A stretch of 32,611 nt of DNA from Nitrososphaeraceae archaeon (GCA_025449515.1 JANWJI010000052.1:1-32611); one strand, 5' to 3'. Shown: positions 10,681 to 23,462, counted from the first letter of the stretch. Translations and numbers: made by a program. The notes: generated from the letters alone by a model not told the origin.

Positions 10681-10974
10681 TCACCAATGGTGCTTCTCGT
10701 CTGGGATTAAACCAATCTGTTCACGTTCAAAGTACCTTTCGAGTTCCTGAGTCCATTTTTCCTTTGCAGCACCACCACCAAGACCCTTTCTCCTTAACCA
10801 AAATGCAATAACGCTCAGCAAAAATACTGCGAACAGCATTACTCCGAAGATGTAGACCATTACATCATAGAATAGTGGGTCATAAGCAGGTCCAATCTGC
10901 TTCATCAAGTTTTCGAATCCATAACTTACCATTGCCACAATGCCTAGGATAGCGCTCATTATCATATAGAGCAA
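10681..10974 (-). CDS. two-TM small membrane protein; candidate archaeal AMO accessory subunit (AmoY/AmoZ type)
   Basis: 97 aa with two hydrophobic helices and charged tail (..KEKWTQELERYFEREQIGLIPDEKHHW); same strand and adjacent to a second small membrane protein, ~4.3 kb from amoB. The AmoY/AmoZ assignment is from memory of the family and genomic context, not alignment. Confidence 0.6.
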   Translation of the reverse strand: MLYMIMSAILGIVAMVSYGFENLMKQIGPAYDPLFYDVMVYIFGVMLFAVFLLSVIAFWLRRKGLGGGAAKEKWTQELERYFEREQIGLIPDEKHHW

Positions 10975-11331
10975 ATAAGATCTTCGATATATACATTTTG
11001 GTTAAATTCAAGGTTGCCAAGGCGGCCACAATACATGCTATTAGAAACTGTCTTGAATCAAGCATTTAGCATCACTTGTGAACCAGGTAATTCGTCCGTA
11101 ACAATAAGCTAATAATCTTATGGAAGCATATCCCAAATATCTTTAGATCTACTTGTGTAGTCCAATAAGCTATTGATTATTTTGCGCCTTTGTTGAAATC
11201 TAAAACTGTGGGTGTCTGGGATGCAAGCGATGATATGACTGTTCCCGATGCAGGTCTACAGTATAAATCCTCGTGTATAAAGTTCTCCAAAAATAAGTAT
11301 AATCATAATATATAAAAAAAGATTACTTCGG

Positions 11332-11673
11332 TTATCGTGCCACTTCTTTCTTCTTGCTCCTACCCATAATGAAGAATGCTGCTGCTACTCCGCCAAATAT
11401 CACTGCGAGAATAATGATGAAAAGTACAGTCTCGTTGATGTTAGTTCCAAGCATAGGTGTACCTGATCCGTAAGCTCCAGCACTTTTAGCATTGCTTATT
11501 TTTTCTCGCGCCAATTTTAACTGCTCCTCGATATTACCTCCTGTTACTCCACCGTATTGAGCTTTAGCTATCTCAATTGATGGTAAAGCAAACACAGAAA
11601 TAGCCAGCGCTGCCGCAACCGCAACAGCCGCTATAGTAGGCTTGTTCATATAACATATTACGACATGAGTCAA
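11332..11673 (-). CDS. signal-peptide-bearing protein with C-terminal TM helix; candidate archaeal AMO accessory subunit (AmoY/AmoZ type)
   Basis: Likely start at internal Met near 11649: MNKPTIAAVAVAAALAISVFALPSIEIAKAQYGG...NETVLFIIILAVIFGGVAAAFFIMGRSKKKEVAR; paired with the 10681 ORF; assignment as above. Confidence 0.6.
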   Translation of the reverse strand: MTHVVICYMNKPTIAAVAVAAALAISVFALPSIEIAKAQYGGVTGGNIEEQLKLAREKISNAKSAGAYGSGTPMLGTNINETVLFIIILAVIFGGVAAAFFIMGRSKKKEVAR

Positions 11674-11750
11674 TTATTTAACTTTTGTCTACGTGGATAG
11701 ACAGATAAACTTAAGTAACGTTTAAGAGAAACGGTTGGCCCTGAACAATC

Positions 11751-12200
11751 ATGTCAAGAATGCATGCACATACTCATGGAAAGTCTCATAGTGTTCGCCC
11801 AGTTTCTATAAATGTCCCTAATTGGCTGACGCAAGATTATACTCAGGTATCGTCTCTAATTCTTCAATTATCAAAAGAAGGACTGGTGCCAAGTGAAATT
11901 GGTGTACGTTTGCGTGACCATCACGGTATACCCTTGGCAAAACCAATCATAGGCAAGTCAGTAACAAAGGTGCTGAGTGAGAGTGGTATATCTCGTGAAA
12001 TGCCTGAAGATTTAGATCAGCTAGTGAAGAAAGCCTTGGGCCTTCAGAGACACTTGAGGTCTCATAATACCGATCATAGAAATGTTCGCTCGCTGGAATT
12101 AATAGAGTCCAAAATCCATAGGCTTTCAAGATACTACAAGGAAAAAGGAAAGCTTCAAAAAAATTGGAAGTATGCGACTGTTATAGCACAGCTAGAATAA
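11751..12200 (+). CDS. rps15: 30S ribosomal protein S15
   Basis: MSRMHAHTHGKSHSVRPVSINVPNWL... 'EIGVRLRDHHGIPLAKPIIGKSVTKVL', 'DLDQLVKKALGLQRHLRSHNTDHRNVRSLELIESKIHRLSRYYKEKGKL' archaeal S15. Confidence 0.96.
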   Translation: MSRMHAHTHGKSHSVRPVSINVPNWLTQDYTQVSSLILQLSKEGLVPSEIGVRLRDHHGIPLAKPIIGKSVTKVLSESGISREMPEDLDQLVKKALGLQRHLRSHNTDHRNVRSLELIESKIHRLSRYYKEKGKLQKNWKYATVIAQLE

Positions 12201-12209
12201 TAAGTTGGC

Positions 12210-13640
12210 ATGGGTAGAAAGGAACTCTATGAAAGGTTAGGACAATTTAACGAAAGAATAGAGTCTGCCGTTGAAAATGAGAAAAGCATCGCAATAGTTA
12301 CCTCTGCGAACCCTGATGGATTATGTTCGGGTGGTATAGCTGCGACATGCATATTCAGGCTTGGAGGCAGGTGCTCTATTCGTACAGTTCTCGAGTTGAC
12401 CCCAGAAATGATAACTGATCTCAAATCGTCAGGATACGATCTATTCATATTCATGGATCTTGGCACTACTACGGTCAATAAACTGCGCCATTCATTAGGT
12501 GCTAGGTGGCTTCTTATTGATCATCAAATTATCACAGAAGAGGCTGAAGAAAAATTGTCTGCAGATCACGTTATTAATTTGACGGGGTGCGGAATTGATG
12601 GCGAAAAAGAAATCTCATCGGGAGGGCTAGCGTACCTTCTTGCCCTAGAAGCGAGTAATAAGAATAAGGATCTTTCTACGCTTGCAGTCGTATCAGCGTT
12701 AGCAGAAAAACAAGATATAGGTGAAAAAAGGTCGCTTATAGGGATCAATTCTGAAATTGTCAATACAGCTCAATCAATCGGCGCTCTATCAGTTAAGTCC
12801 GGCTTGCTGATTACTGGGGAGACTATGCCAATTCATGAAGCGATAGCTTCCAATTTGTCCCCTTGTATAGACGGCTTAACTTGGAATTATGAAAATTCAT
12901 ACTCGCTGACAAAAAATTCTGGACTTCAAATGAAGAATAAGAATGGACAGTGGCGTATACTTGCGGAACTCGATCAAGAGGAAAGAGGAATCCTAGCTGA
13001 GGCAATTATAAAATTTATGGTCACATCTCCCAACACAGGACTCCCCCAACCAGAAGATCTAACCGGATCAATTTATAGCCTTAGAGAGGATCCGGAGACC
13101 TCTATTAGAGATGCCAGACAATTCGTAGAATTACTAAGAGCCTGCGGATCTGCAAACAAGGGTGGAATAGGTGTAGGGATTTGTATGGGTGACAGGAGGG
13201 CTATATTAGATGAAGGAGAGAGAATATTTTTGGCCTATAAGGAGACTCTAAAGGAGAACATATCCAGAATTTTTTCAGAAAGATGGCGCTTTAACGACTA
13301 TGGAAATTGTGTATATGTTTTTGGAGAGGGAGCTGTACATGAAACCATGATTGATTCAGTTTGTTCGTTTCTGGCCGGGTGTCTATCATTAAATAATAAG
13401 GTTCTGTTAGTAAGAACGATAACTAAAGACAACTCGCATTACAAATTTTGTATGACAAGAGGATTTAGATCCAAGTTTCCGCCTATTCTTGGAGATCTGG
13501 TGAAAAGCTCTTCTGAACAGATAGGAGGTGCTGCATGGGGCCGACTAAATTCAGCTATCTGCGAGATTCCATTAATGAGCTTAGATGATTTCATGATATC
13601 CATTAGAACAAAGATTAGGGACGCAGAATTTGAAGATTAA
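12210..13640 (+). CDS. DHH-superfamily phosphoesterase / RecJ-Cdc45-like protein
   Basis: 476 aa; 'VTSANPDGLCSGGI' (motif I-like), 'LFIFMDLG', 'WLLIDHQ' (DHH-like), 'ALAEKQDIGE'; C-terminal DHHA1-like 'GIGVGICMGDR'; next to rps15 and serS. Confidence 0.85.
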   Translation: MGRKELYERLGQFNERIESAVENEKSIAIVTSANPDGLCSGGIAATCIFRLGGRCSIRTVLELTPEMITDLKSSGYDLFIFMDLGTTTVNKLRHSLGARWLLIDHQIITEEAEEKLSADHVINLTGCGIDGEKEISSGGLAYLLALEASNKNKDLSTLAVVSALAEKQDIGEKRSLIGINSEIVNTAQSIGALSVKSGLLITGETMPIHEAIASNLSPCIDGLTWNYENSYSLTKNSGLQMKNKNGQWRILAELDQEERGILAEAIIKFMVTSPNTGLPQPEDLTGSIYSLREDPETSIRDARQFVELLRACGSANKGGIGVGICMGDRRAILDEGERIFLAYKETLKENISRIFSERWRFNDYGNCVYVFGEGAVHETMIDSVCSFLAGCLSLNNKVLLVRTITKDNSHYKFCMTRGFRSKFPPILGDLVKSSSEQIGGAAWGRLNSAICEIPLMSLDDFMISIRTKIRDAEFED

Positions 13641-13884
13641 TGTTGAATCTCACGTACATTTGGAACTAAAATTCGAAACAAAATCAGAATTGTTTGCAGT
13701 TATGAATTCGTTAATTCCAGATAACATCGACTGTCCTGACGGATTGGTAGTAGAGATGTATGACAAGCATAACTGCCTAGTATTTGACATCTCGTGCAAG
13801 AGAGAAATTTTTGTCATTATGAGTACAGTCGACGAAATTCTGAGGCACATTGTAATGGCAAAACAGGTAATTTCCAATGCTTGA
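13630..13884 (+). CDS. Pcc1-like (KEOPS subunit) small protein
   Basis: 84 aa, TTG start, overlaps upstream and downstream genes; 'HVHLELKFETKSELFAVMNSLIPDN...LVVEMYDKHNCLVFDISCKREIFVIMSTVDEILRHIVMAKQV' fits Pcc1 architecture. Confidence 0.65.
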   Translation: MKINVESHVHLELKFETKSELFAVMNSLIPDNIDCPDGLVVEMYDKHNCLVFDISCKREIFVIMSTVDEILRHIVMAKQVISNA

Positions 13885-15145
13885 TGTTAATCTCCTAAAG
13901 AATCCAAGTTTATTAAAAGGCATGCTCGTAAGGAGAAATTTGCAATTTCCACTGGAAGAATTATTACAATTGGATTCAAGAAGGAGAGACCTGAACATCA
14001 AGGTTGATGAAATTAGACATAGGAAAAATGTCCTAGCCAATCTGATCTCGACGAAAAGGAAGGTGGATAGCGATGCTCTAGAAGAGATAAAATTGATGAA
14101 TGAAATTAGTAACAATCTATCTAATCTGCAGGCTGAAAAATATGAACTTGACGTAAAATTTAAACGATTAATGATGATGTTACCTAATCTATTATTAGTA
14201 TCTGTGCCTTCTGGGAACACTGAATCGGACAACGTATTCGTAAGATCTAGCGGAACTACAAGGACTCTAAATTTTCAACCTAAAGACCACATCGATTTAA
14301 GCACTTCCCTTGACTTGGTCGATTTCGAAAGAGCGGCCAAAATTGCTGGCTCTAGGTTTTACTTCTTGAAGAATGATCTTGTACTATTGAACCAAGCATT
14401 GATACGAATGGCCTTAGATTTCTTGTCAGACAAATCCTACATACTATTGCAACCTCCTTATATGATTCGAAAAGAAGCTATGGAAGGTGCAGTGATGCTA
14501 GGAGATTTCGAGCAGGTCATCTATAAGATTGAAGAGGAAGATCTTTTTATGATAGGGACATCTGAACACGCGATGGCCTCAATGCATATGAACGAGATCC
14601 TAGAAGGCAGCAAGCTTCCGATAAAATATGGGGCCATTAGCCCTTGCTTCAGAAAGGAAGCCGGAGCTCATGGCAAAGATATGAAAGGAATATTCAGGGT
14701 TCATCAATTTGAAAAGGTCGAGCAATTTGTTTACTCTCGCCCAGAAGAGTCTGAAAAACAACATGATATTATGTTAGCAGTCACCGAGGATTTCTACGAG
14801 CACTTGGGAATTCCAACACGCACGATGTTACTCTGTTCTGGAGATTTAGGTAAGACTTCAGCTAAAACATTTGACCTCGAAGCATGGATGCCAGGCCAAA
14901 ACGCCTATCGTGAAATAGTCTCATGTTCGAATTGTATAGATTACCAAGCTAGAGGATTACATATACGATTCAGAGACAAGCCTAATGAAGAGACAAGACT
15001 AGTCCACACACTGAATAGCACACTAGTCGCTACAGAGCGTTGTATGGTGGCTATACTCGAGAACTATCAAACTAATAGAGGCACAGTTGAAGTCCCTGGT
15101 GCCCTTTGGAAATATATGAACGATCGTAAAGAAATTGAGCTGTAA
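13877..15145 (+). CDS. serS: seryl-tRNA synthetase
   Basis: 422 aa; coiled-coil N-terminus and class II motifs 'LLQPPYMIRKEAMEGAVMLGDFEQVIYKIEEEDLFMIGTSEHAMASMH', 'PCFRKEAGAHGKDMKGIFRVHQFEKVEQF', 'EIVSCSNCIDYQARGLHIRFR'. Confidence 0.97.
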   Translation: MLDVNLLKNPSLLKGMLVRRNLQFPLEELLQLDSRRRDLNIKVDEIRHRKNVLANLISTKRKVDSDALEEIKLMNEISNNLSNLQAEKYELDVKFKRLMMMLPNLLLVSVPSGNTESDNVFVRSSGTTRTLNFQPKDHIDLSTSLDLVDFERAAKIAGSRFYFLKNDLVLLNQALIRMALDFLSDKSYILLQPPYMIRKEAMEGAVMLGDFEQVIYKIEEEDLFMIGTSEHAMASMHMNEILEGSKLPIKYGAISPCFRKEAGAHGKDMKGIFRVHQFEKVEQFVYSRPEESEKQHDIMLAVTEDFYEHLGIPTRTMLLCSGDLGKTSAKTFDLEAWMPGQNAYREIVSCSNCIDYQARGLHIRFRDKPNEETRLVHTLNSTLVATERCMVAILENYQTNRGTVEVPGALWKYMNDRKEIEL

Positions 15146-15256
15146 TTTCTAGGACGTACCGGAATACGACGAATCATGTTAGAGTTCTGGGATTCACGTA
15201 TCCGTAAGCTGACTGTGATAAGAAAGTGAAAATAAAAAGTTAGGAAAGTGCGGTTG

Positions 15257-15844
15257 TTAGATAACTTGCCAGGGCCGAGTAGCGAAGGTTACACCTAATC
15301 CAGCGCCAATAACAATCACTTGGTAGGCCACATTGCCCCATGGAACAGGCTTGAGTATTGCAGGACCCGATACTTGAACTGTTTGACCCGGACCGAGGCC
15401 TGGCCCAATGTGTTCAATATTCAGTTGAGTGTGAACGTGGTAAGTGCCAGGTTCCAATGCCTTTACTGTTATTGAGTACGGAATGCTTGCTCCCGCGGGA
15501 ATATCAAATATGTTGCCTGGAGGATCTCTAGACAGAAATTCCCATCTATTCCCTGCATTTGTCGACTCACTAAATAGGGACAGCCATGCTCTCAGAGGCC
15601 GATTAACCAAACTCTGAAGCGTTCCAGTAACGGTTAGTGTATCACCTGTATGCATAGTCTGAGTTGAAAATGATTCGTCACTTATTCTAACAAATCTGCT
15701 CTGTAGCTGAGCCTGTACTCCGTGGCCATGTGCTGCTGGTAAGAATGCCAGTATTGTAGACAACACCGTTACCGCAACGAGAGACGTCACTATATACGTC
15801 TTACACTTGATCATGCCTTTGTATCTAGCGATACCAGAAGACAC
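15257..15844 (-). CDS. amoB: archaeal ammonia monooxygenase subunit B
   Basis: 195 aa; signal peptide ending 'AAHGHGVQAQLQSRFVRISDE', with His near the mature N-terminus and 'TYHVHTQLNIEHIGPGLGPGQTVQVSG' (CuB-type HxH). Probable true start MIKCKTYI at 15814. Confidence 0.95.
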   Translation of the reverse strand: MSSGIARYKGMIKCKTYIVTSLVAVTVLSTILAFLPAAHGHGVQAQLQSRFVRISDESFSTQTMHTGDTLTVTGTLQSLVNRPLRAWLSLFSESTNAGNRWEFLSRDPPGNIFDIPAGASIPYSITVKALEPGTYHVHTQLNIEHIGPGLGPGQTVQVSGPAILKPVPWGNVAYQVIVIGAGLGVTFATRPWQVI

Positions 15845-16348
15845 AAAGATATATATTTTGCTATCGGATCTGGCGTCATTTTACGATTGATTGGTTGTAA
15901 AGCATTACTTTATCGGAAAAGAATCGGAACGAGTTGCCTAAAAATTACCTATAACCTAGTAATTTTATTGCACTCAAATTTGAAAAACTAATTTAGAGCA
16001 TTCTGTCTTTTTGGGCAAATGACTCAAGGTCGTATTAACTTATGCACATTCTAAATTATAGGTTCATAATATGATGTTTCAATTAGGCCGAATAAAGCCT
16101 AATGATGTCAATCACACTCGATTTATTTCTAAGATTAACTAGGTCCAAGCTGGAATTCAAAATTGCCATTCCCAATATCATTTAGACATAATATTAGAAG
16201 GAATTGCAAAAGAGATATCGAATATATAACGGTAGTTACTATCTTTGCAGACATTGCGGAGAATGTATTGAAGCGAAGAGGTCCCCTCTTCATTATGACG
16301 TAACTGAATAGCAATATTTAAAAAGGCATTGTCTTAATAATACATTAA

Positions 16349-16636
16349 ATGACATTACCGAAGGGATGGGGCACAGGTGGAAGGAGAGGCGAAAATAGAG
16401 ACGATATCGAGAAGATGATAGGCAAGAGGGTCGAAAATATGACTCCTATTTTCGTCCTAGGGTTTGCGCTTTGTTGGGTTGCTACTGCTGGAGGTGTATA
16501 TGTGGGTGTTACCATATATCCATGGGCATATCCATTGCCTAGCGGCTTGTATGCATTGTCTGTTTTAACTGTGATCGAATCACTGGGATTCCTCTTCATA
16601 ATGAAGATTTCTCACGAAAAGCTTGGTTATGCATAG
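16349..16636 (+). CDS. amoX: ammonia monooxygenase-associated membrane protein AmoX
   Basis: 95 aa, two TM helices (TPIFVLGFALCWVATAGGVYVGV..., SGLYALSVLTVIESLGFLFIM), directly upstream of amoA on the same strand. Confidence 0.9.
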   Translation: MTLPKGWGTGGRRGENRDDIEKMIGKRVENMTPIFVLGFALCWVATAGGVYVGVTIYPWAYPLPSGLYALSVLTVIESLGFLFIMKISHEKLGYA

Positions 16637-16829
16637 TAGGATTCTACAATTCATGATTCAGCGGGCAGCATAAATACCATCATTTCCGTACGAGATTTCT
16701 CACTTCTTTTTCTAATTTTTTCAGCTTTCTGGAATGTCATTTATGCAGTAGTGAAATCTCCATTTCATAAGTGACTGACGGTTGGATTGCTCATAAATTT
16801 TATATATTACCTATCAGAATACGTTACCA

Positions 16830-17480
16830 ATGGTCTGGCTTCGACGCACAACGCACTATCTATTCATAATAGTAGTTGCTGTAAATAGCACACTACTGAC
16901 TATTAATGCTGGAGACTATATCTTCTACACTGATTGGGCATGGACGTCATTCGTCGTATTCTCTATCGCTCAATCTACAATGCTTGTGGTGGGGGCAATA
17001 TACTATATGCTGTTTACAGGTGTGCCTGGTACCGCTACTTATTATGCAACCATTATGACGATATATACATGGGTTGCAAAAGGCGCCTGGTTTGCATTAG
17101 GCTACCCATACGACTTCGTTACAGTACCTGTCTGGATACCTTCGGCAATGTTATTAGACTTGACTTATTGGGCGACTAGAAGGAATAAACATGCTGCTAT
17201 AATAATTGGCGGAACATTAGTAGGTCTATCTCTTCCAATGTTCAATATGATCAACCTTTTATTGATAAGGGATCCATTGGAAATAGCCTTCAAGTATCCA
17301 CGTCCGACATTACCACCATACATGACTCCCATTGAACCTCAGGTAGGTAAGTTTTACAACAGTCCTGTAGCCTTAGGAGCAGGCGCGGGAGCAGTGCTAT
17401 CAGTACCAATTGCAGCTTTGGGTGCTAAACTTAACACGTGGACATATAGATGGATGGCTGCGTGGAGTAAGTGGGACTAA
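16830..17480 (+). CDS. amoA: archaeal ammonia monooxygenase subunit A
   Basis: 216 aa; 'NAGDYIFYTDWAWTSFVVFSIAQSTMLVVGAIYY', 'GVPGTATYYATIMTIYTWVAKGAWFALGYPYDF', 'YPRPTLPPYMTPIEPQVGKFYNSPVALGAGAGA' archetypal thaumarchaeal AmoA. Confidence 0.99.
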   Translation: MVWLRRTTHYLFIIVVAVNSTLLTINAGDYIFYTDWAWTSFVVFSIAQSTMLVVGAIYYMLFTGVPGTATYYATIMTIYTWVAKGAWFALGYPYDFVTVPVWIPSAMLLDLTYWATRRNKHAAIIIGGTLVGLSLPMFNMINLLLIRDPLEIAFKYPRPTLPPYMTPIEPQVGKFYNSPVALGAGAGAVLSVPIAALGAKLNTWTYRWMAAWSKWD

Positions 17481-17748
17481 GTCTTCCAACCTAATTTTCT
17501 TTTTTTTGTTTTTGAAGAACTTTTATTCAGAACTATAACTTGTAATAAATTCGAGCGTTGTACTTTGTATCTGTAGTAACAAGTACACGACGATGTAAAT
17601 CAGAATAAGTACTGGTCAATCACAACTTACCACCGAAGGCTGCGGCTAAGCTCTAAATCTTAACTCTATTTCAAACTCATGATTCAACTGTAATTACGCC
17701 GTATCAAACCATATCCTATATAAATTCACAGTGCATATAATGAGCTCT

Positions 17749-18379
17749 TCACTTAACAATCTTTTCCATAATCTCTCTATTGTGCATATCTACAAATAAG
17801 CTCAACCAATTCATGACATGCTGTAGCTTACAATCATTGTCTTTCATACAAGGGAAATAATCATCAAAAAATTCGGTTCTATCTTTATGTACTGAATCGT
17901 TCTTTCAATGAAGCTTTTTTCAATCGAGGAATGATTATGATGTTGAATGTTTAGAAATCTACATGCTTGTGGATATCATGTACCACCATCGGTTGAAATA
18001 TTGTGTTTTCCATATTTTCTAATCAGTGATTTTATAAACTGTTCAGCCACAAGCATATTTCTTTCAATGGCGATACGTACACAAGATTGTTCTATCGGTT
18101 GGCTCAATAGCAACCCATAACTATACATAGTCACTGCCTACTTTAATCAACGTTTCATCTATGATAAATTCAGATAGTTTGTATCTCTTTTGTTTGCAAT
18201 ATCTTCTTTGGCTTGTAGCGCTGCATCCAGTTCCAAATGCAATCATCGTTTCTCTTGATAAATCGAGAAAGCCTTTGTGATGTTCTTCGAAGTGATAAAC
18301 CTGAAAGGTATAGCTGTAATGCATAATAAACATACTTTGAAGAGGTCCTACTTCTTTCTTTGGATGTGGACATTATCAA
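17749..18379 (-). pseudogene. decayed DDE transposase (IS6/IS240-like)
   Basis: Pieces in several frames: YVYYALQLYLSGLSLRRTSQRLS..., YKLSEFIIDETLIKVGSDYV*LWVAIEPTD..., DGGTWYPQACRFLNIQHHNHSSIEKSFIERTIQYIKDRTEFFDDYFPC-like; multiple stops/frameshifts. Confidence 0.75.
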
Positions 18380-18488
18380 AATGTGGGAGGTATTTAGCTA
18401 TAGGTCTATCCGTTAACTGAACAGCGCCATATAATGACCAGATCAATAAATATACTGAATTCTCCTAGATCGAGAAAGGGAGCATCTT

Positions 18489-21408
<2,920 letters not shown>

Positions 21409-21463
21409 TCATATAAATTTGAATTTTTCTTGCTTTTAATGCTTTAGTATTCGAGAATTCAAT

Positions 21464-21610
21464 TTATCCTCCTCCAGTAACGGCATCATACAAACAGCAT
21501 TCACAGTTGTCAAGTTCTCCGCAGTATGGGCAGGCGCACATACAAGCTTCCATCGAGTTTCCACAATATTCGCACAACGTCCCGTCGCTACTAGATGTAC
21601 TTTCACTCAT
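21464..21610 (-). CDS. Cys-rich micro-protein (48 aa, 9 Cys)
   Basis: Below supplied ORF cutoff; MSESTSSSDGTLCEYCGNSMEACMCACPYCGELDNCECCLYDAVTGGG*; multiple CxxC/CxC pairs; same strand upstream of the oxidoreductase operon. Confidence 0.7.
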   Translation of the reverse strand: MSESTSSSDGTLCEYCGNSMEACMCACPYCGELDNCECCLYDAVTGGG

Positions 21611-21779
21611 ATGGCTTCAATCCTACTATGTTGTGCAGCTACTGCTAATATAGTTTACAAGAACAGTGTAATACCGAGTTCTATCCATCAACTTCGTGAT
21701 CTTTTTTGCAGCTTCGATTTACTTAACCTGCCGGCCTGAAAGATTAATATCTATATGAGTGTTCTATGAATTCATTCTT

Positions 21780-22736
21780 ATGGTAATATCTGTTGCCCAG
21801 CAGGAAACAAGGGGGACAAAATCTGAGGAGATTGAAAAGTTAACAATCACTCGAGGTACCACACTCGTCAAGCGCGGTTTTGCACGAATGCAAAAACATG
21901 GTGTCGTTATGGACATAACTAATGCTGAACAGGCCCGGATAGCTGAAGATGCCGGTGCGGTAGCCGTTATGGTTTTGGACAAGTTACCATATGACGTACG
22001 AAAAATTGGCGGAGTTGCGAGAACTGCGAGTGTTAATGTGATCCGGGAGATAATTGATAATGTCACTATCCCAATCATGGCAAAATGCAGAATTGGCCAC
22101 GTTTCCGAGGCTCAGCTTCTCCAAGGGATTGGTGTCGATATGATAGATGAGAGTGAGGTACTGACACCAGCAGATGAACAACGACATATATGGAAATGGG
22201 ATTTCACGACGCCCTTCGTTAACGGTGCAAAGAATCTCGGCGAAGCTTTACGAAGGATCGAGGAAGGATGTGCGATGATTAGGACCAAAGGTGAACCTGG
22301 AACAGGCAATGTTGCAGAAGCGGTCTCACACATAAAGTTAGTTAACTATGAAATTCGCAAGATCCGATCCCTACATGGAGATAAGCAAGAATTAATTAAT
22401 ATAGCAAGGGAAATGAGAGCCTCATTTTCTCTAGTAGAAGAGATTTCTCGTCTGGGTAGATTGCCTGTTGTTAATTTCGCTGCAGGTGGTATCTCAACGC
22501 CTGCAGATGCGGCTTTTCTTATGAATTTAGGTTGCGATGGAGTGTTTGTCGGATCTGGAATTTTTAAAGCCAACGATGCAGCTCAAAGGGCAAGAGCTAT
22601 CGTACTCGCTACTACGCACTTTGACAATCCTGAGATAGTTGCGGAGGCACAAAGTATGATTGATGAAAACAAATCAATGCTTGGGCTTGATACAAAAAAT
22701 CTTGATCTGAGGATGCAAGAAAGAGGACCAATTTGA
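21780..22736 (+). CDS. pdxS: pyridoxal 5'-phosphate synthase lyase subunit PdxS
   Basis: '[57 protein letters not shown]', '[37 protein letters not shown]', '[31 protein letters not shown]'. Track start is 21759; the ATG at 21780 is more plausible. Confidence 0.98.
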   Translation: MVISVAQQETRGTKSEEIEKLTITRGTTLVKRGFARMQKHGVVMDITNAEQARIAEDAGAVAVMVLDKLPYDVRKIGGVARTASVNVIREIIDNVTIPIMAKCRIGHVSEAQLLQGIGVDMIDESEVLTPADEQRHIWKWDFTTPFVNGAKNLGEALRRIEEGCAMIRTKGEPGTGNVAEAVSHIKLVNYEIRKIRSLHGDKQELINIAREMRASFSLVEEISRLGRLPVVNFAAGGISTPADAAFLMNLGCDGVFVGSGIFKANDAAQRARAIVLATTHFDNPEIVAEAQSMIDENKSMLGLDTKNLDLRMQERGPI

Positions 22737-23350
22737 GGAATTCTGTTAATATTGGAGTTCTAGGTATACAGGGTGACATCGAAGAGAATATTTCCTGTAC
22801 CAAATTTGCCATGAAGAGAGCTAGACGACGTGGAGAAATCAAAGTAGTTCGCTACTCTGAAGACATTGAAAATCTAGACGGCTTGATCATTCCAGGCGGC
22901 GAAAGTACTGTGATGAGTTCACTTATTTCAGTCCAAGAAAAAGTCTTTCAATCTATCAAGAGACGCATCTCAGAAGGTATGTCCGTAATGGGTATATGCG
23001 CAGGCATGATATTACTTTCTAGAAAGGCTAACGACAGAGTTATAGGTAAGACAAAGCAAAATTTTTTATCTGCCTTGGACATTGCTGTAGAAAGGAATGC
23101 ATTTGGTAGACAAAATGATTCGTTCGAAACCTATTTGAACGTGCCCCTAATTGGTAAAGGTAAAATTAAGGCCATTTTCATAAGAGCTCCAATAGTGACT
23201 GAGATAGGCATCGGAGTGGACGTCATAGCGAAGTTTAATGAGAAGATCGTTGCTGTGAAGCAGAACAATATTGTTGCCACTTCTTTTCATCCAGAATTGG
23301 TCGATGATAGGTTCCACACATTGTTTATAAAAGGTATATCAAAGATTTAG
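22733..23350 (+). CDS. pdxT: pyridoxal 5'-phosphate synthase glutaminase subunit PdxT
   Basis: 205 aa; '[13 protein letters not shown]', '[13 protein letters not shown]', '[17 protein letters not shown]', '[19 protein letters not shown]', '[11 protein letters not shown]'; overlaps pdxS by 4 nt. Confidence 0.97.
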   Translation: MRNSVNIGVLGIQGDIEENISCTKFAMKRARRRGEIKVVRYSEDIENLDGLIIPGGESTVMSSLISVQEKVFQSIKRRISEGMSVMGICAGMILLSRKANDRVIGKTKQNFLSALDIAVERNAFGRQNDSFETYLNVPLIGKGKIKAIFIRAPIVTEIGIGVDVIAKFNEKIVAVKQNNIVATSFHPELVDDRFHTLFIKGISKI

Positions 23351-23431
23351 AATTTATGATCCGATATTTGATGATCAACTGAGATGTGCGGGGGGTGGGA
23401 TTCGAACCCACGAACCGCTAAAGGACGGGAT

Positions 23432-23448
23432 AACCCATTTCTTAAGAT
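23432..23448 (-). other. predicted canonical 37/38 tRNA intron of tRNA-Leu
   Basis: Intron AUCUUAAGAAAUGGGUU; central helix CUUA/UGGG (two G-U) between 3-nt bulges, on anticodon stem CGGGA/UCCCG; spliced loop CUUAAGA. Confidence 0.85.
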
Positions 23449-23462
23449 CTTAAGTCCCGCGT

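Noticed and set aside
10880-11065. 61-aa minus ORF overlapping the 97-aa membrane protein in another frame
   Set aside because: Overlaps a better-supported gene and lacks its own support
13777-14232. 151-aa minus ORF opposite serS/Pcc1
   Set aside because: Opposite unmistakable serS; composition typical of antisense translation
16205-16312. Short CRHCGEC-containing frame between amoB and amoX
   Set aside because: Only ~30 codons with no convincing start; chance or remnant
16934-17179. 81-aa plus ORF within amoA in a different frame
   Set aside because: Out-of-frame shadow of amoA
21764-22842. Antisense ORFs opposite pdxS/pdxT
   Set aside because: Shadows of well-supported genes
23371-23386. 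C/D-box-like TTGATGA...CTGA next to tRNA-Leu
   Set aside because: Boxes far too close to form a C/D guide RNA
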